Source: Pseudomonadota bacterium
GTDB taxonomy: Bacteria > Pseudomonadota > Alphaproteobacteria > Rhizobiales > Xanthobacteraceae
DNA length: 34,819 nucleotides
NCBI GenBank assembly: GCA_016195095.1
Contig: JACQAE010000191.1
Location: 1 to 34,819, forward strand
Reading direction: 5' to 3'
Part shown: positions 8,358-16,473 of the stretch, piece after piece
Layout of the letters: each line of letters begins with the position of its first letter
Position numbering within the stretch: position 1 is the first letter of the stretch
Program-made: the position numbers and the translations under genes
The notes under the pieces: generated by a model
Database searches by the model: none
Seen by the model: the letters and a program-made list of their open reading frames with translations, nothing else
Told to the model about the DNA's origin: nothing

Positions 8358-9113
8358 CTAATTCCTGCTCGCCTGCGATACCGTTGCCTCAGCCGGTCGC
8401 GGCCAGGCCGTTTCCGCCGCCCCATCGAAATGACCGGCCAGACCGGCGAACAGCCCACGCCCGTCCGTGCTCCCGAGCGCGGCCTCGACATGATTTTCCG
8501 GGTGCGGCATCATGCCGAGCACATTGCCGCGCGCGTTGAGAATGCCGGCGATGGCGTTCGTCGCGCCGTTGACGTTCCACGCCGGATCGCGCGCGCCATC
8601 GGGCGCGACGTAGCGCAGCACGACGCGGCCATCGCCCTCCAGCCGCGCGATGGTTTGCGCGTCGGCGACGTAGTTGCCCTCGCCATGCGCGACGGGAACG
8701 CGGATGACCTGCCCGGCATTATAGCCGCGCGTGAACGCCGTGTCGGAGCGCTCGACGCGCAGATACGCGTCCTTGCAGATGAATTTCAGCGCCGCATTGC
8801 GCATGAGCACGCCGGGAAGCAGGCCGGCCTCGCAGGCGATCTGGAAGCCGTTGCAGACGGCGAGCACCAGCCGGCCCGCGTCGGCGTGCCGGCGCACCGC
8901 CGCCATCACCGGCGCGCGCGCGGCGATCGCGCCGCAGCGCAGGTAGTCGCCATAGGAAAATCCGCCGGGAATGACCACGAGATCGGTATCGGGCGGCAGT
9001 ACCGTCTCGGCGTGCCAGACCATGTAAGGCGCGCGACCGCTCACCAGCGTGAGCGCGCGTGCCATATCGCGTTCGCGGTTGATGCCAGGAAAGACGAGGA
9101 CGGCGGATTTCAT
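8358..9113 (-). CDS. purQ: Phosphoribosylformylglycinamidine synthase glutaminase subunit PurQ
   Basis: A 251-aa class I glutamine amidotransferase that feeds ammonia to PurL. The nucleophile Cys87 is in LAVCNGFQI, and His204 with Glu206 in MMPHPENH complete the triad. [13 protein letters not shown] marks the oxyanion region. The C-terminus extends ~20 residues beyond the usual end. The start ATG at 9113 overlaps the stop of the upstream DUF4336 gene as ATGA, which suggests translational coupling between the two proteins. Confidence 0.97.
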   Translation of the reverse strand: MKSAVLVFPGINRERDMARALTLVSGRAPYMVWHAETVLPPDTDLVVIPGGFSYGDYLRCGAIAARAPVMAAVRRHADAGRLVLAVCNGFQIACEAGLLPGVLMRNAALKFICKDAYLRVERSDTAFTRGYNAGQVIRVPVAHGEGNYVADAQTIARLEGDGRVVLRYVAPDGARDPAWNVNGATNAIAGILNARGNVLGMMPHPENHVEAALGSTDGRGLFAGLAGHFDGAAETAWPRPAEATVSQASRN

Positions 9114-9871
9114 GCGGCGGCCCGATAGACCCAGCGAAAGGCGCGCTTCAACTCAGCATCGGCATTGGCCGGATACCACCGGCCGTGCGCCAGCACAATC
9201 CGCTCGGGGCCCCAGCTCAGCATGCGCTCGATTGCCGCGCCAAACCCGGCGCGATGACGATAAAACGTCGCGCGCAAATCGACCGGCATCGCGCCGTCGG
9301 GGTCGCAGCAGCCTGCCAGGCAGACGATCGAGCGCATCAGCCGGCCGGCGATTCGCCGCGGCTCGAAATTCTCGATGAGGTCGGTCAGAATCAGGGTGCG
9401 CGAGGCGACGTGCATGAAGACGGCCTCGGTCATGAAATCGCCGCGCACCAGGGTCTGTTCGATTTCGCCCTGCCATTGCGGCGGCGGCGTGTCGGTCAAT
9501 TCGACCTCGAAGCCTGCGAAGCGACGGGCGGCGGCCGCGCGCACACCGGGCGCCGCGTAGGTCACGGCGTGCGGATAGCGCGCTTTCCAATCGCCGATCC
9601 ACCAGTAATGCAGCCGGTTTGGCGCGACCAGGAAACGCACCGCGCCGAGCGCGTCGATATCGCGCGCCAGCGCGTCCGTGAGCGGCGTCGGTGAATGGAT
9701 CCATAGCCCGCCATCGGCCAGCCGCGCCACGGTCATGCGCGTCGGGAATGCCAGCTTGAGCAGGCGCAGATACGGATACGCCATCTTGATTTCGGGGCCA
9801 TCGACGATCCAGACCCGCTCGCCCACCGGCTTGAGCACGTTGAGGGGATCGTAGGGTGCGTAGGACGACAT
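9110..9871 (-). CDS. DUF4336 domain-containing protein within the purine operon
   Basis: A 253-aa protein that begins with [19 protein letters not shown] and contains [30 protein letters not shown] and a late IVLAHGRWY. These match the DUF4336 pattern, a distant relative of the metallo-beta-lactamase fold that lacks the classic HxHxDH metal motif. Function is not established. It sits between purS and purQ, and its stop overlaps the purQ start by 4 bp, so it is translated together with purQ. A 128-bp gap filled by a dispersed repeat element separates it from purS. Whether it has a role in purine metabolism or is a passenger is open. Confidence 0.85.
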   Translation of the reverse strand: MSSYAPYDPLNVLKPVGERVWIVDGPEIKMAYPYLRLLKLAFPTRMTVARLADGGLWIHSPTPLTDALARDIDALGAVRFLVAPNRLHYWWIGDWKARYPHAVTYAAPGVRAAAARRFAGFEVELTDTPPPQWQGEIEQTLVRGDFMTEAVFMHVASRTLILTDLIENFEPRRIAGRLMRSIVCLAGCCDPDGAMPVDLRATFYRHRAGFGAAIERMLSWGPERIVLAHGRWYPANADAELKRAFRWVYRAAA

Positions 9872-9896
9872 CGTTCGGCGCCCAGCCTGTTATCCC

Positions 9897-10003
9897 CTAG
9901 AGCGTTTCGAGCGAAATGGGTACCGAATTCGCGCGAAGAAAACGCGTCAAAACAAAAAGTGAGAGCCCCGGCTTTGATTGCATCAAAGCCGGAATGGCTC
10001 TAG
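9897..10003. repeat. Dispersed palindromic element, copy 2 (3' end of purS)
   Basis: A complete copy bounded by CTAGAGC at 9897 and GGCTCTAG ending at 10003. Inside are GCGAAATGGGTACCGAATTC, GAAGAAAACGCGTCAAAACA, and the perfect stem CCGGCTTTGAT/ATCAAAGCCGG at about 9969-9992. Reverse-complemented, its order of motifs matches the other copies. The right CTAG forms the purS stop codon (TAG on the minus strand). The element fills the purS to DUF4336 gap inside the operon, so the polycistronic RNA would carry its stem-loops. Confidence 0.75.
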
Positions 10004-10242
10004 CCCAGAACCTCGACGCTAAAGTTCTCGATCACGGTGTTGGCGAGAAGTTTCTCGGCCGCCTCGCGCAGCACGTCTTGCGCCCGCGAGCGGTCGTCGG
10101 TCTCCACCTCGATGTCGAACACCTTGCCCTGTCGCACGCTGGCGACGCCGGCAATACCGAGCGATTTGAGCGCGCCCTCGATCGCTTTGCCCTGCGGGTC
10201 GAGGATGCCGGATTTGAGCGTCACGACGACGCGGGCTTTCAT
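10000..10242 (-). CDS. purS: Phosphoribosylformylglycinamidine synthase subunit PurS
   Basis: An 80-aa protein with the PurS pattern MKARVVVTLKSGILDPQG, SLGIAGVASVRQGKVFDIEV and ANTVIENFSVEVL. PurS is the small dimeric subunit that bridges PurL and PurQ. The ATG at 10242 gives the family's normal length and lies 13 bp after the purC stop, so the two genes are tightly linked. The stop TAG falls in the CTAG terminus of the adjoining repeat element. Confidence 0.96.
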   Translation of the reverse strand: MKARVVVTLKSGILDPQGKAIEGALKSLGIAGVASVRQGKVFDIEVETDDRSRAQDVLREAAEKLLANTVIENFSVEVLG

Positions 10243-10255
10243 GACGCGCCCGCCG

Positions 10256-11023
10256 CTATCCCTTGACCAGGACCGGCCCGGTACCCTGCGGCCGCTCACC
10301 CTCGTTCATGATGCCGAGCCGCTTGGCCACCTCGGTATAGGCCTCGAGCAAGCCGCCGAGATCGCGGCGGAAGCGGTCCTTGTCGAGCTTCTCGTTCGAC
10401 TTGATGTCCCAAAGCCGGCACGAGTCGGGCGAAATCTCGTCGGCGACGACAATTCGCATCATGTCGTTTTCCCAAAGCCTGCCGCATTCCATCTTGAAAT
10501 CGACGAGGCGGATGCCGACGCCAAGGAACACGCCGGAAAGGAAATCATTGACGCGGATGGCCAGCGCCATGATGTCGTCGATCTCCTGCGGCGTCGCCCA
10601 GCCGAACGCGGTGATGTGCTCTTCCGACACCATCGGATCGCCGAGCGTATCGTTCTTATAGTAGAACTCGATGATCGAGCGTGGCAATTGCGTGCCTTCC
10701 TCGATGCCCAGCCGTTGCGCGAGCGAGCCGGCGGCAACGTTGCGCACGACGACCTCGAGCGGAATGATCTCCACTTCGCGAATGAGCTGCTCGCGCATGT
10801 TGAGGCGGCGAATGAAGTGGGTCGGCACCCCGATGTCGTTCAAATGCTGAAAGATATATTCGGAGATGCGGTTGTTGAGCACGCCCTTGCCTTCGATCAC
10901 CTCGTGTTTCTTGGCGTTGAAGGCGGTCGCGTCATCCTTGAAATGTTGAATCAGGGTTCCGGGTTCCGGTCCCTCATAGAGGACCTTCGCCTTGCCCTCA
11001 TAAATACGGCGACGACGGCTCAT
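10256..11023 (-). CDS. purC: Phosphoribosylaminoimidazole-succinocarboxamide synthase (SAICAR synthetase)
   Basis: A 255-aa protein that joins CAIR and aspartate using ATP to make SAICAR. Motifs include [15 protein letters not shown] at the N-terminus, the KDDATAFNA loop, [12 protein letters not shown], and the signature [11 protein letters not shown] with [12 protein letters not shown]. The ATG at 11023 ([13 protein letters not shown]) matches the family. An in-frame ATG at 11053 adds ten residues and has a GGAG site upstream, so it cannot be excluded. purC is the first gene of the minus-strand operon purC-purS-DUF4336-purQ-purL; its promoter should lie in the 291-bp gap before the divergent zeta-inhibitor gene. 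Confidence 0.96.
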   Translation of the reverse strand: MSRRRRIYEGKAKVLYEGPEPGTLIQHFKDDATAFNAKKHEVIEGKGVLNNRISEYIFQHLNDIGVPTHFIRRLNMREQLIREVEIIPLEVVVRNVAAGSLAQRLGIEEGTQLPRSIIEFYYKNDTLGDPMVSEEHITAFGWATPQEIDDIMALAIRVNDFLSGVFLGVGIRLVDFKMECGRLWENDMMRIVVADEISPDSCRLWDIKSNEKLDKDRFRRDLGGLLEAYTEVAKRLGIMNEGERPQGTGPVLVKG

Positions 11024-11237
11024 TGGGGTATACCGTGGCTTGAGGAAATCCATTGAATGCCGAGACTCCAGTTTGTGATCGAGGTCCGCGGCGGCAGCGG
11101 AAGTCGGCGGCGCGACGCAAAAGCGGGTCGGCTCGCCCCTCCGCGCCGACAACCTAACCAATCGTGGTGCGCAGCACAATCGACATAGACCCGCATGGAC
11201 TTTCTCGCAACGATCATATTTCCTTCCTCCATGGTGT

Positions 11238-11266
11238 TGTCTTGACGCATACCGGTCGATATGCAA
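11238..11266 (+). promoter_or_regulatory. Possible promoter of the ATPase inhibitor zeta gene
   Basis: TTGTCT at 11238-11243 and TATGCA at 11261-11266 are 17 bp apart, ~50 bp before the ATG at 11315. A dyad GCATA-N8-TATGC (11248-11265) overlaps the spacer. The match to a sigma-70 promoter is weak. Confidence 0.3.
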
Positions 11267-11314
11267 GCCGGCGCGTTCCCAATCTGCGGCATTGCCGCGC
11301 AGCGTGAGGTCCAC

Positions 11315-11638
11315 ATGAATTCGTTCGACAAGCGTCAAGAAGGGTTTGAAAAGAAATTCGCACATGATGAAGAGCTGAAATTCAAGGCGAACGCGCGACG
11401 CAACAAGCTGCTCGGCCGCTGGGCCGCCGAAAAGCTCGGTCTCACCGGCGCCGATGCGGAAACCTATGCCAAAGAGGTCGTGGTCGCCGATCTGGACCGA
11501 CCCGGCGACGACGACGTATTCGAAAAGATTCGCAACGATTTCGATGCCAAGGGCGTGACCCAGTCCGATCACCAGATTCGCCGTACCATGGACGAATTGA
11601 TGACGCGGGCGATTGGGGAGATCAAGGACGGCCGCTAG
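11315..11638 (+). CDS. ATPase inhibitor subunit zeta (DUF1476)
   Basis: A 107-aa protein with the clear family pattern [56 protein letters not shown] and [16 protein letters not shown]. It is the alphaproteobacterial F1-ATPase inhibitor zeta first described in Paracoccus denitrificans: its N-terminal region enters the F1 catalytic interface and blocks ATP hydrolysis. The ATG at 11315 follows a GTGAGG site and matches the family start. The gene is divergent from purC. No ATP synthase genes are in the window. Confidence 0.93.
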   Translation: MNSFDKRQEGFEKKFAHDEELKFKANARRNKLLGRWAAEKLGLTGADAETYAKEVVVADLDRPGDDDVFEKIRNDFDAKGVTQSDHQIRRTMDELMTRAIGEIKDGR

Positions 11639-11728
11639 TGGTGCGACCCAAACCAATTGTTTCCAACTGATTGGATGGGTTGCCCCGCTGATTCGATACG
11701 TTATCGGCTTGCTGATGGAACATAGAAA

Positions 11729-12505
11729 ATGACAATTGCCGCTTTTTCGCTCGCCCGCCGCCTGCGCAACGGTGAGACCGTGTTCACCGGCTGGTGCGGC
11801 CTGCCCGCGCCGCTCGTTGCCGAGACGATCGCGCGCGAGGGATTTCCCGCGGTCACTATCGACATGCAGCATGGATTGTGGGACGTCGCCGGCGTGGTCG
11901 CGGCAATCGCGGCGATTCGTCTAGCGGAAGTGGCGCCCGTCGTGCGTATCCCACTCGGCGAGATGGCGAGCGCCAGTCGCGCGCTCGATTTCTGCGCCGA
12001 AGGAATCATCGCGCCGATGATCAATACGGTGGCGCAGGCGCGCGCCTTCGTCGCGGCGACGAAATTTCCCCCGCTCGGCGAACGCAGCTGGGGACCGCAC
12101 CGCGCGATGGCGCTGGCCGGCATCGCCGACCAAATGGTCTATCTGCGCACGGCGAACGCGGCGACCGTGACATTCGCCATGATCGAAACCGGCGAGGCGC
12201 TGGCGAATGTCGAGGCGATCATGGCCGTGCCGGGCATCGACGCGGCTTTCGTCGGACCATCGGATCTTTCCATCGCGCTGAGCAAGGGAGCCGTACTCGA
12301 CCCACATTCGAGCGAGGTTGAAGCCGGCGTCGATCGGATCGCCGCCGCCGCCTTGGGTGCCGGCAAGATCGCCGGCGCCTATTGCGCGACACCCGAGCGC
12401 GCACACGAACTTGCCCGCCGCGGCTATCGTTTTCTGGCCATCGGCAGCGATCTCGGGTTCCTGCGCGCCGGCACGGCCGCGGTGGTCAGCCGGCTCAAGG
12501 CCTGA
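11729..12505 (+). CDS. HpcH/HpaI family aldolase
   Basis: A 258-aa class II (metal-dependent) aldolase of the HpcH/HpaI family. These enzymes cleave or form bonds between pyruvate/oxaloacetate-type units and aldehydes, as in 4-hydroxy-2-ketoheptanedioate aldolase. Alignment by eye with HpaI places the catalytic His48 (IDMQHG), Arg73 (VVRIPLG), metal ligands Glu153 (MIETGEAL) and Asp179 (GPSDLS). All four key residues are present. The substrate cannot be told from sequence, and no aromatic catabolism genes lie next to it. The spacing of 90 bp from the zeta-inhibitor gene suggests its own promoter or loose linkage. Confidence 0.9.
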   Translation: MTIAAFSLARRLRNGETVFTGWCGLPAPLVAETIAREGFPAVTIDMQHGLWDVAGVVAAIAAIRLAEVAPVVRIPLGEMASASRALDFCAEGIIAPMINTVAQARAFVAATKFPPLGERSWGPHRAMALAGIADQMVYLRTANAATVTFAMIETGEALANVEAIMAVPGIDAAFVGPSDLSIALSKGAVLDPHSSEVEAGVDRIAAAALGAGKIAGAYCATPERAHELARRGYRFLAIGSDLGFLRAGTAAVVSRLKA

Positions 12506-12560
12506 CCGGCGCGTCCTTGTGCTGGCGCCCCCCGGCGACCGGATCGCCGCCGACCGGCGA

Positions 12561-13778
12561 TCAATGGCCGGGCGCGCGCGCAAAGCCCAATTCGGCGGCG
12601 ATGCGCTCGGTCACGGCATGGCGGTCGGCGCCGATGTCATGGGCATTGACCGGGATGACACGGTAGCCGCGCGCGTCAAGCCAGGCGCGCAGGCGCGCGC
12701 GCGCATTGGCACCATCAGGGCTTTCATCCGCCGGCTCGATGTCGATAACGACGCGCGCCGAAAACGACACAATGTCGGCAATGTGGGGGCCGATCGGCGT
12801 CTGCCGCTTGAAACCCGCGCCGGCGAAGCGCCGGTCCTTGACCAGCGCGTCCCATAAGGCGCGTTCGGCGTCTGTCGGATTGCGTCGCAATAGCCGCGCG
12901 AGACCGCGTACCGGCCCACGTTCCGAGGGCGTGCGTCCCGCCTCATGTTCGGCGATCAGCGCGCGCAGCCGCGTCGCTTCCGCGCTGTCGAGCACGCCGC
13001 CGCGCGCGGGGCCCTTGCGGCCCTGCGCGATGGCCATGATCACGCCGTGCAGCGTCTGGACGTCCTGCTGGGTGGGACGCATGCGCGTGAAGATATTGCG
13101 CATGTTGATGACCATGGTGGCGCGCTTGTCGGGCGGGCGGAAATATTCGACGCGCTCGAGCTCGCGCTCGAGATCCTCGAAATAAGCCAGCAATTGCTGC
13201 TTGGGCGCCGGCGCGGACTTCTCCAGCATGACGAAAGGCAGCCGGTCGAGCGTGGCGAGCTTGAACCATTCATAACAGAGGATGGCAACGGCCTGCGCCA
13301 GGTTAAGCGAGGCGAAGGCCGGGTTGACGGGAAGCGTGACGATATGGTCGGCGAGCGCGACCTCGTCGTTCTCGAGCCCATTGCGCTCGCGCCCGAACAC
13401 CAACGCAACATTGCACCCCGACGCCACCAGCGGCGCCGCGAGACGCGCCGCCTCCTGCGGCGAGACGACGGGCTTGGCCTGGTCATGCGCGCGCGCCGTC
13501 GCCGCGAGCACGAATTCGCAGTCGCCGATCGCCGCCGCGAGCGTCGGGTGAATGACGGCATCGTCGAGGACACGGTCGGCGCCGGCGGCCATGACGCGCG
13601 CCTTGTCATTGGGCCAGCCCTGTTTCGGCCGCACGATGCGCAGGCGCGACAGGCCGAAATTGGCCATCACGCGCGCCGCCGCGCCAATATTCTCGCCGAG
13701 CTGCGGCTCGACCAGAACGACGAGCGGACCCGCGACGTGCGTCCAGTTCCTTGTCCTGTCGGTCCCCGCGCCTGGCAT
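12561..13778 (-). CDS. TrmJ-type tRNA methyltransferase fused to a C-terminal DUF559 (Vsr-like) domain
   Basis: A 405-aa two-domain protein. Residues ~15-250 are a SPOUT (TrmH/TrmJ) methyltransferase: VEPQLGENIGAAARVMANFG at 23-42, LVFGRERNGLEN at 126-137 and SLNLAQAVAI at 157-166, the knotted SAM site. TrmJ methylates the 2'-OH of nucleotide 32 in tRNAs. After a linker, residues ~291-397 match DUF559 (RGLARLLRRNPTDAERALWD, FKRQTPIGPHIADIVSF), a relative of the Vsr nuclease. The usual E-x-D-G-G-Q-H stretch reads Asp346-Ile-Glu348-Pro-Ala-Asp, so the active site is altered. The start at 13778 has AGGAAGG just upstream; an upstream in-frame start at 13850 exists. Role of the tail is unknown. 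Confidence 0.88.
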   Translation of the reverse strand: MPGAGTDRTRNWTHVAGPLVVLVEPQLGENIGAAARVMANFGLSRLRIVRPKQGWPNDKARVMAAGADRVLDDAVIHPTLAAAIGDCEFVLAATARAHDQAKPVVSPQEAARLAAPLVASGCNVALVFGRERNGLENDEVALADHIVTLPVNPAFASLNLAQAVAILCYEWFKLATLDRLPFVMLEKSAPAPKQQLLAYFEDLERELERVEYFRPPDKRATMVINMRNIFTRMRPTQQDVQTLHGVIMAIAQGRKGPARGGVLDSAEATRLRALIAEHEAGRTPSERGPVRGLARLLRRNPTDAERALWDALVKDRRFAGAGFKRQTPIGPHIADIVSFSARVVIDIEPADESPDGANARARLRAWLDARGYRVIPVNAHDIGADRHAVTERIAAELGFARAPGH

Positions 13779-13871
13779 CGCCTTCCTATGCACCGGCGAT
13801 GCACCAGCGTCGAGCGCCGTTGGGCGCGGCCGCGCCGTCGCCGCCGCCAAAGGAAAGACCTAGCGCCACGG

Positions 13872-14270
13872 CTATTCGCGTTTGAGGTCGTCCGGCGTGA
13901 GCGCAAAAAACCGTTCCGGAACCTGCCAGCCGCCGGGAATGTGGCGGCCCGACCAGCGCGTCACCGCCTGCAGGATCGGCAACAGGTCGGCGCCCTTTTC
14001 GGTCAGAAGATACTCATAGCGGCGCGGCCGCTCCTGGTAGGGTACGCGACGGATGACTTCGAGCCTTTCGAGTTGCCGCAACCGGTCGGCAAGGATGTTG
14101 GAGGGAATATTCTCCGGCGATTTCTGCAATTCGCCATAGCGGCGCTTGCCCATCACCAGGTCGCGGATGACGATCAGCGTCCAGCGGTCGCCGAACGTGT
14201 CAAGCGCGTTGGCGACGGGACAGCCCGAACGCGGCAGCCGGCCGCCTGCTTTCGCATCGTCGTCCACCAC
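13872..14270 (-). CDS. HxlR family transcriptional regulator
   Basis: A 132-aa winged helix-turn-helix protein. It shows the HxlR pattern: Cys17 in GCPVANALDTFGDRWTLIVI, RRYGELQKSPENIPSNILAD as the recognition region, and RYEYLLTEKG in the wing. HxlR-type regulators often sense reactive electrophiles such as formaldehyde, quinones or hypochlorite through the N-terminal Cys. It is divergent from a GFA-family gene, and a perfect 17-bp palindrome lies in between, so it likely controls itself and that gene. The start ATG at 14270 fits the family length. Confidence 0.9.
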   Translation of the reverse strand: MVDDDAKAGGRLPRSGCPVANALDTFGDRWTLIVIRDLVMGKRRYGELQKSPENIPSNILADRLRQLERLEVIRRVPYQERPRRYEYLLTEKGADLLPILQAVTRWSGRHIPGGWQVPERFFALTPDDLKRE

Positions 14271-14448
14271 CCCTCACCTCGATCGCGGGCGCCGTCGAAT
14301 TCTTGAGCCTGTGCGCATCTTGCGTATCCGGTCACGCCTCGAATCGCCACTTGCGAATGCATGCGCCGCGCGAGGCCGGCAGATCACCGTCGCGACTGCC
14401 TCCATTTTCACACTTGAAAAATGAAAGCAATCGAGGCAATCTGCAGAT

Positions 14449-14465
14449 ACTTGCATATTGCAAGT
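14449..14465. promoter_or_regulatory. Perfect palindromic operator ACTTGCA-N3-TGCAAGT
   Basis: ACTTGCA TAT TGCAAGT is a perfect 7-bp dyad between the divergent HxlR and GFA genes, 24 bp before the GFA start codon. HxlR dimers bind such short dyads, so this is the best candidate operator. A second looser pair, ACTTGAA at 14412-14418 and TTCAAG at 14472-14477, surrounds it. Confidence 0.6.
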
Positions 14466-14488
14466 TTCATATTCAAGGAGGTGTTTGC

Positions 14489-14920
14489 ATGGCTGGCGAC
14501 AGTAAACTCAAAGGTGGGTGCCTATGCGGGGCGGTGCGTTACGAACTTGCGGCGGAGCCGGTGATGACGGGAATCTGTCATTGTCTGAATTGCCAGAAAT
14601 TAAGCGGTTCCGGCCATGCATTTCACATCATGGTCCCGGAAGCGGCGTTTTCGGTGTGCGGCACGACCAAGGGCTATACCTGGGCAGCGGATAGCGGCAG
14701 CAAGGTAACGACCAGCTTCTGCGGGGAATGCGGTTCGCCGATGTTTGGCCGCACCGGCAGCTTCCCCGGCATGGTCACGGTACGCGCTGCAAGCCTTGAC
14801 GATCCGACTGCCGTCAAGCCGCAGGTGCGGGTCTTTGCCAAGCGCCAGCAGCCATGGGACCATGCTGACCCGGCTTTGCCTGCGTTTCCCACCATGCCCC
14901 CGGCGGAAAACCGCGCCTGA
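14489..14920 (+). CDS. GFA family (glutathione-dependent formaldehyde-activating enzyme-like) protein
   Basis: A 143-aa zinc protein of the GFA/CENP-V family. The zinc-binding cysteines are all present: Cys11 and Cys13 (GCLCGAVRYEL), Cys30, Cys32 and Cys35 (CHCLNCQKLSGSGHAF), and Cys78 and Cys81 (FCGECGSPMF). Founding members speed adduct formation between glutathione and formaldehyde, but most members have no proven substrate. A strong ribosome site AAGGAGGTG at 14475-14483 fixes the ATG at 14489. The gene is likely controlled by the divergent HxlR regulator. Confidence 0.92.
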   Translation: MAGDSKLKGGCLCGAVRYELAAEPVMTGICHCLNCQKLSGSGHAFHIMVPEAAFSVCGTTKGYTWAADSGSKVTTSFCGECGSPMFGRTGSFPGMVTVRAASLDDPTAVKPQVRVFAKRQQPWDHADPALPAFPTMPPAENRA

Positions 14921-15132
14921 TCGCGCGGCCCGGTCCACGCTGACCGTCGCGCCGTCGGGTGCGATGCGTGGCGCGGGGTTTTTCGCCTGGTTGGCTTTCT
15001 CCCCCGGCGCGCGGGTGCTATAGCGCTCGCGCGCCAGAACGGGGACGCGGCCATTCATTCGCGAGCGCACGCCGCCCGATCCCGCAGTTCCGGTGCATGA
15101 CCGCGATACCCGCGCGCTCCGAAAAGGCCCAC

Positions 15133-16344
15133 ATGGCAAAGATCAAGGTGAAGAATCCCGTCGTCGAAATGGACGGCGACGAGATGACCCGGATCATCTG
15201 GCAACTGATCAAGGATAAGTTGATCCACCCTTATCTCGACATCGACCTTCTCTATTTCGATCTCGGCATCGGCAAGCGCGACGAGACGCGCGACCAGATC
15301 ACCATTGACGCGGCCGAGGCCACCCGCAAGGTCGGCGTCGCCGTCAAGTGCGCGACCATCACGCCGGACGAGGGCCGCGTGAAGGAATTCAGTCTCAAGG
15401 AGATGTACCGTTCCCCCAATGGCACGATCCGCAATATTCTTGGCGGCGTCATTTTCCGCGAGCCGATCATCTGCAGGAACGTGCCGCGTCTGGTGCCCGG
15501 ATGGACGCAGCCGATCATCATCGGCCGCCATGCCTATGGCGACCAGTATCGCGCCACCGATTTCAAGGTTCCCGGCAAGGGCACGCTCACGCTGACCTTC
15601 GTTGGCGCGGACGGCGCCAAGATCGAACGCGAGGTCTTCACTTTTCCCGGCGCCGGCGTCGCCATGGCGATGTACAATCTCGATCAATCGATCATGGATT
15701 TTGCCCGCGCGTCGCTCAATTTCGGGCTCAACCGCAGCTACCCGGTTTACCTGTCCACCAAGAACACGATCGTCAAAGTCTATGACGGCCGCTTCAAGGA
15801 CATCTTTCAAGACATCTACGAGAAGGAATTCAAGGCGGCCTTTGAGAAGAAGAAGATTTTCTACGAACACCGGCTCATCGACGACATGGTTGCCGCCGCG
15901 CTGAAATGGTCGGGCGGCTATGTGTGGGCGTGCAAGAATTACGACGGGGACGTGCAGTCGGATACGGTCGCGCAAGGTTACGGCTCACTTGGCCTCATGA
16001 CCTCCGTGCTCATGACCCCCGACGGCAACGTGGTCGAGGCGGAGGCCGCGCACGGCACGGTGACACGGCATTTCCGCGAGCACCAGAAGGGCAACGCGAC
16101 ATCGACCAACTCGATCGCCTCGATTTTTGCCTGGACGCGCGGCCTGGCGCACCGCGCCAAGCTCGACAATAATAGCGAGTTGACGAAATTCGCCGCCACG
16201 CTTGAGACGGTTTGCGTCGATACGGTCGAGGCCGGATTCATGACCAAGGATCTCGCGCTGCTGGTCGGGGCCGACCAGAAATGGCTCTCCACCGCTGGGT
16301 TTCTCGACAAGGTGTCCGACAATTTGCGCCGGGCGATGGGCTGA
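15133..16344 (+). CDS. icd: Isocitrate dehydrogenase (NADP+)
   Basis: A 403-aa dimeric, eukaryote-like (type II) NADP-dependent isocitrate dehydrogenase of the TCA cycle. It begins [20 protein letters not shown] and carries the substrate loop [12 protein letters not shown] (around residues 95-106), [20 protein letters not shown], and the metal-binding stretch [20 protein letters not shown]. The conserved [18 protein letters not shown] is the coenzyme region. Length and motif order are normal. The ATG at 15133 matches homologues. Its neighbours, alaS and recA further right, form an arrangement common in rhizobia. Confidence 0.97.
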   Translation: MAKIKVKNPVVEMDGDEMTRIIWQLIKDKLIHPYLDIDLLYFDLGIGKRDETRDQITIDAAEATRKVGVAVKCATITPDEGRVKEFSLKEMYRSPNGTIRNILGGVIFREPIICRNVPRLVPGWTQPIIIGRHAYGDQYRATDFKVPGKGTLTLTFVGADGAKIEREVFTFPGAGVAMAMYNLDQSIMDFARASLNFGLNRSYPVYLSTKNTIVKVYDGRFKDIFQDIYEKEFKAAFEKKKIFYEHRLIDDMVAAALKWSGGYVWACKNYDGDVQSDTVAQGYGSLGLMTSVLMTPDGNVVEAEAAHGTVTRHFREHQKGNATSTNSIASIFAWTRGLAHRAKLDNNSELTKFAATLETVCVDTVEAGFMTKDLALLVGADQKWLSTAGFLDKVSDNLRRAMG

Positions 16345-16473
16345 CGCCGCCATCGCGAAATTCGCCTGCCAGCCGCGCCGCGCGCCTGGCGCGCGGCCGC
16401 GTGTCCCCGGCGCGGCGATGGCGACGCGCCTGCGCGCCGCTCAAGGCCGCAATCTCCACGCAGCCCACCCACG

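Noticed and set aside
10256-11872. Extension of purC to a ~538-codon protein
   Set aside because: Extra N-terminal sequence overlaps the divergent zeta-inhibitor gene and does not resemble PurC; the normal start at 11023 gives the standard length.
12945-14306. 450-codon plus-strand frame opposite trmJ and the HxlR gene
   Set aside because: Spans two well supported minus-strand genes; Arg-rich, motif-free.
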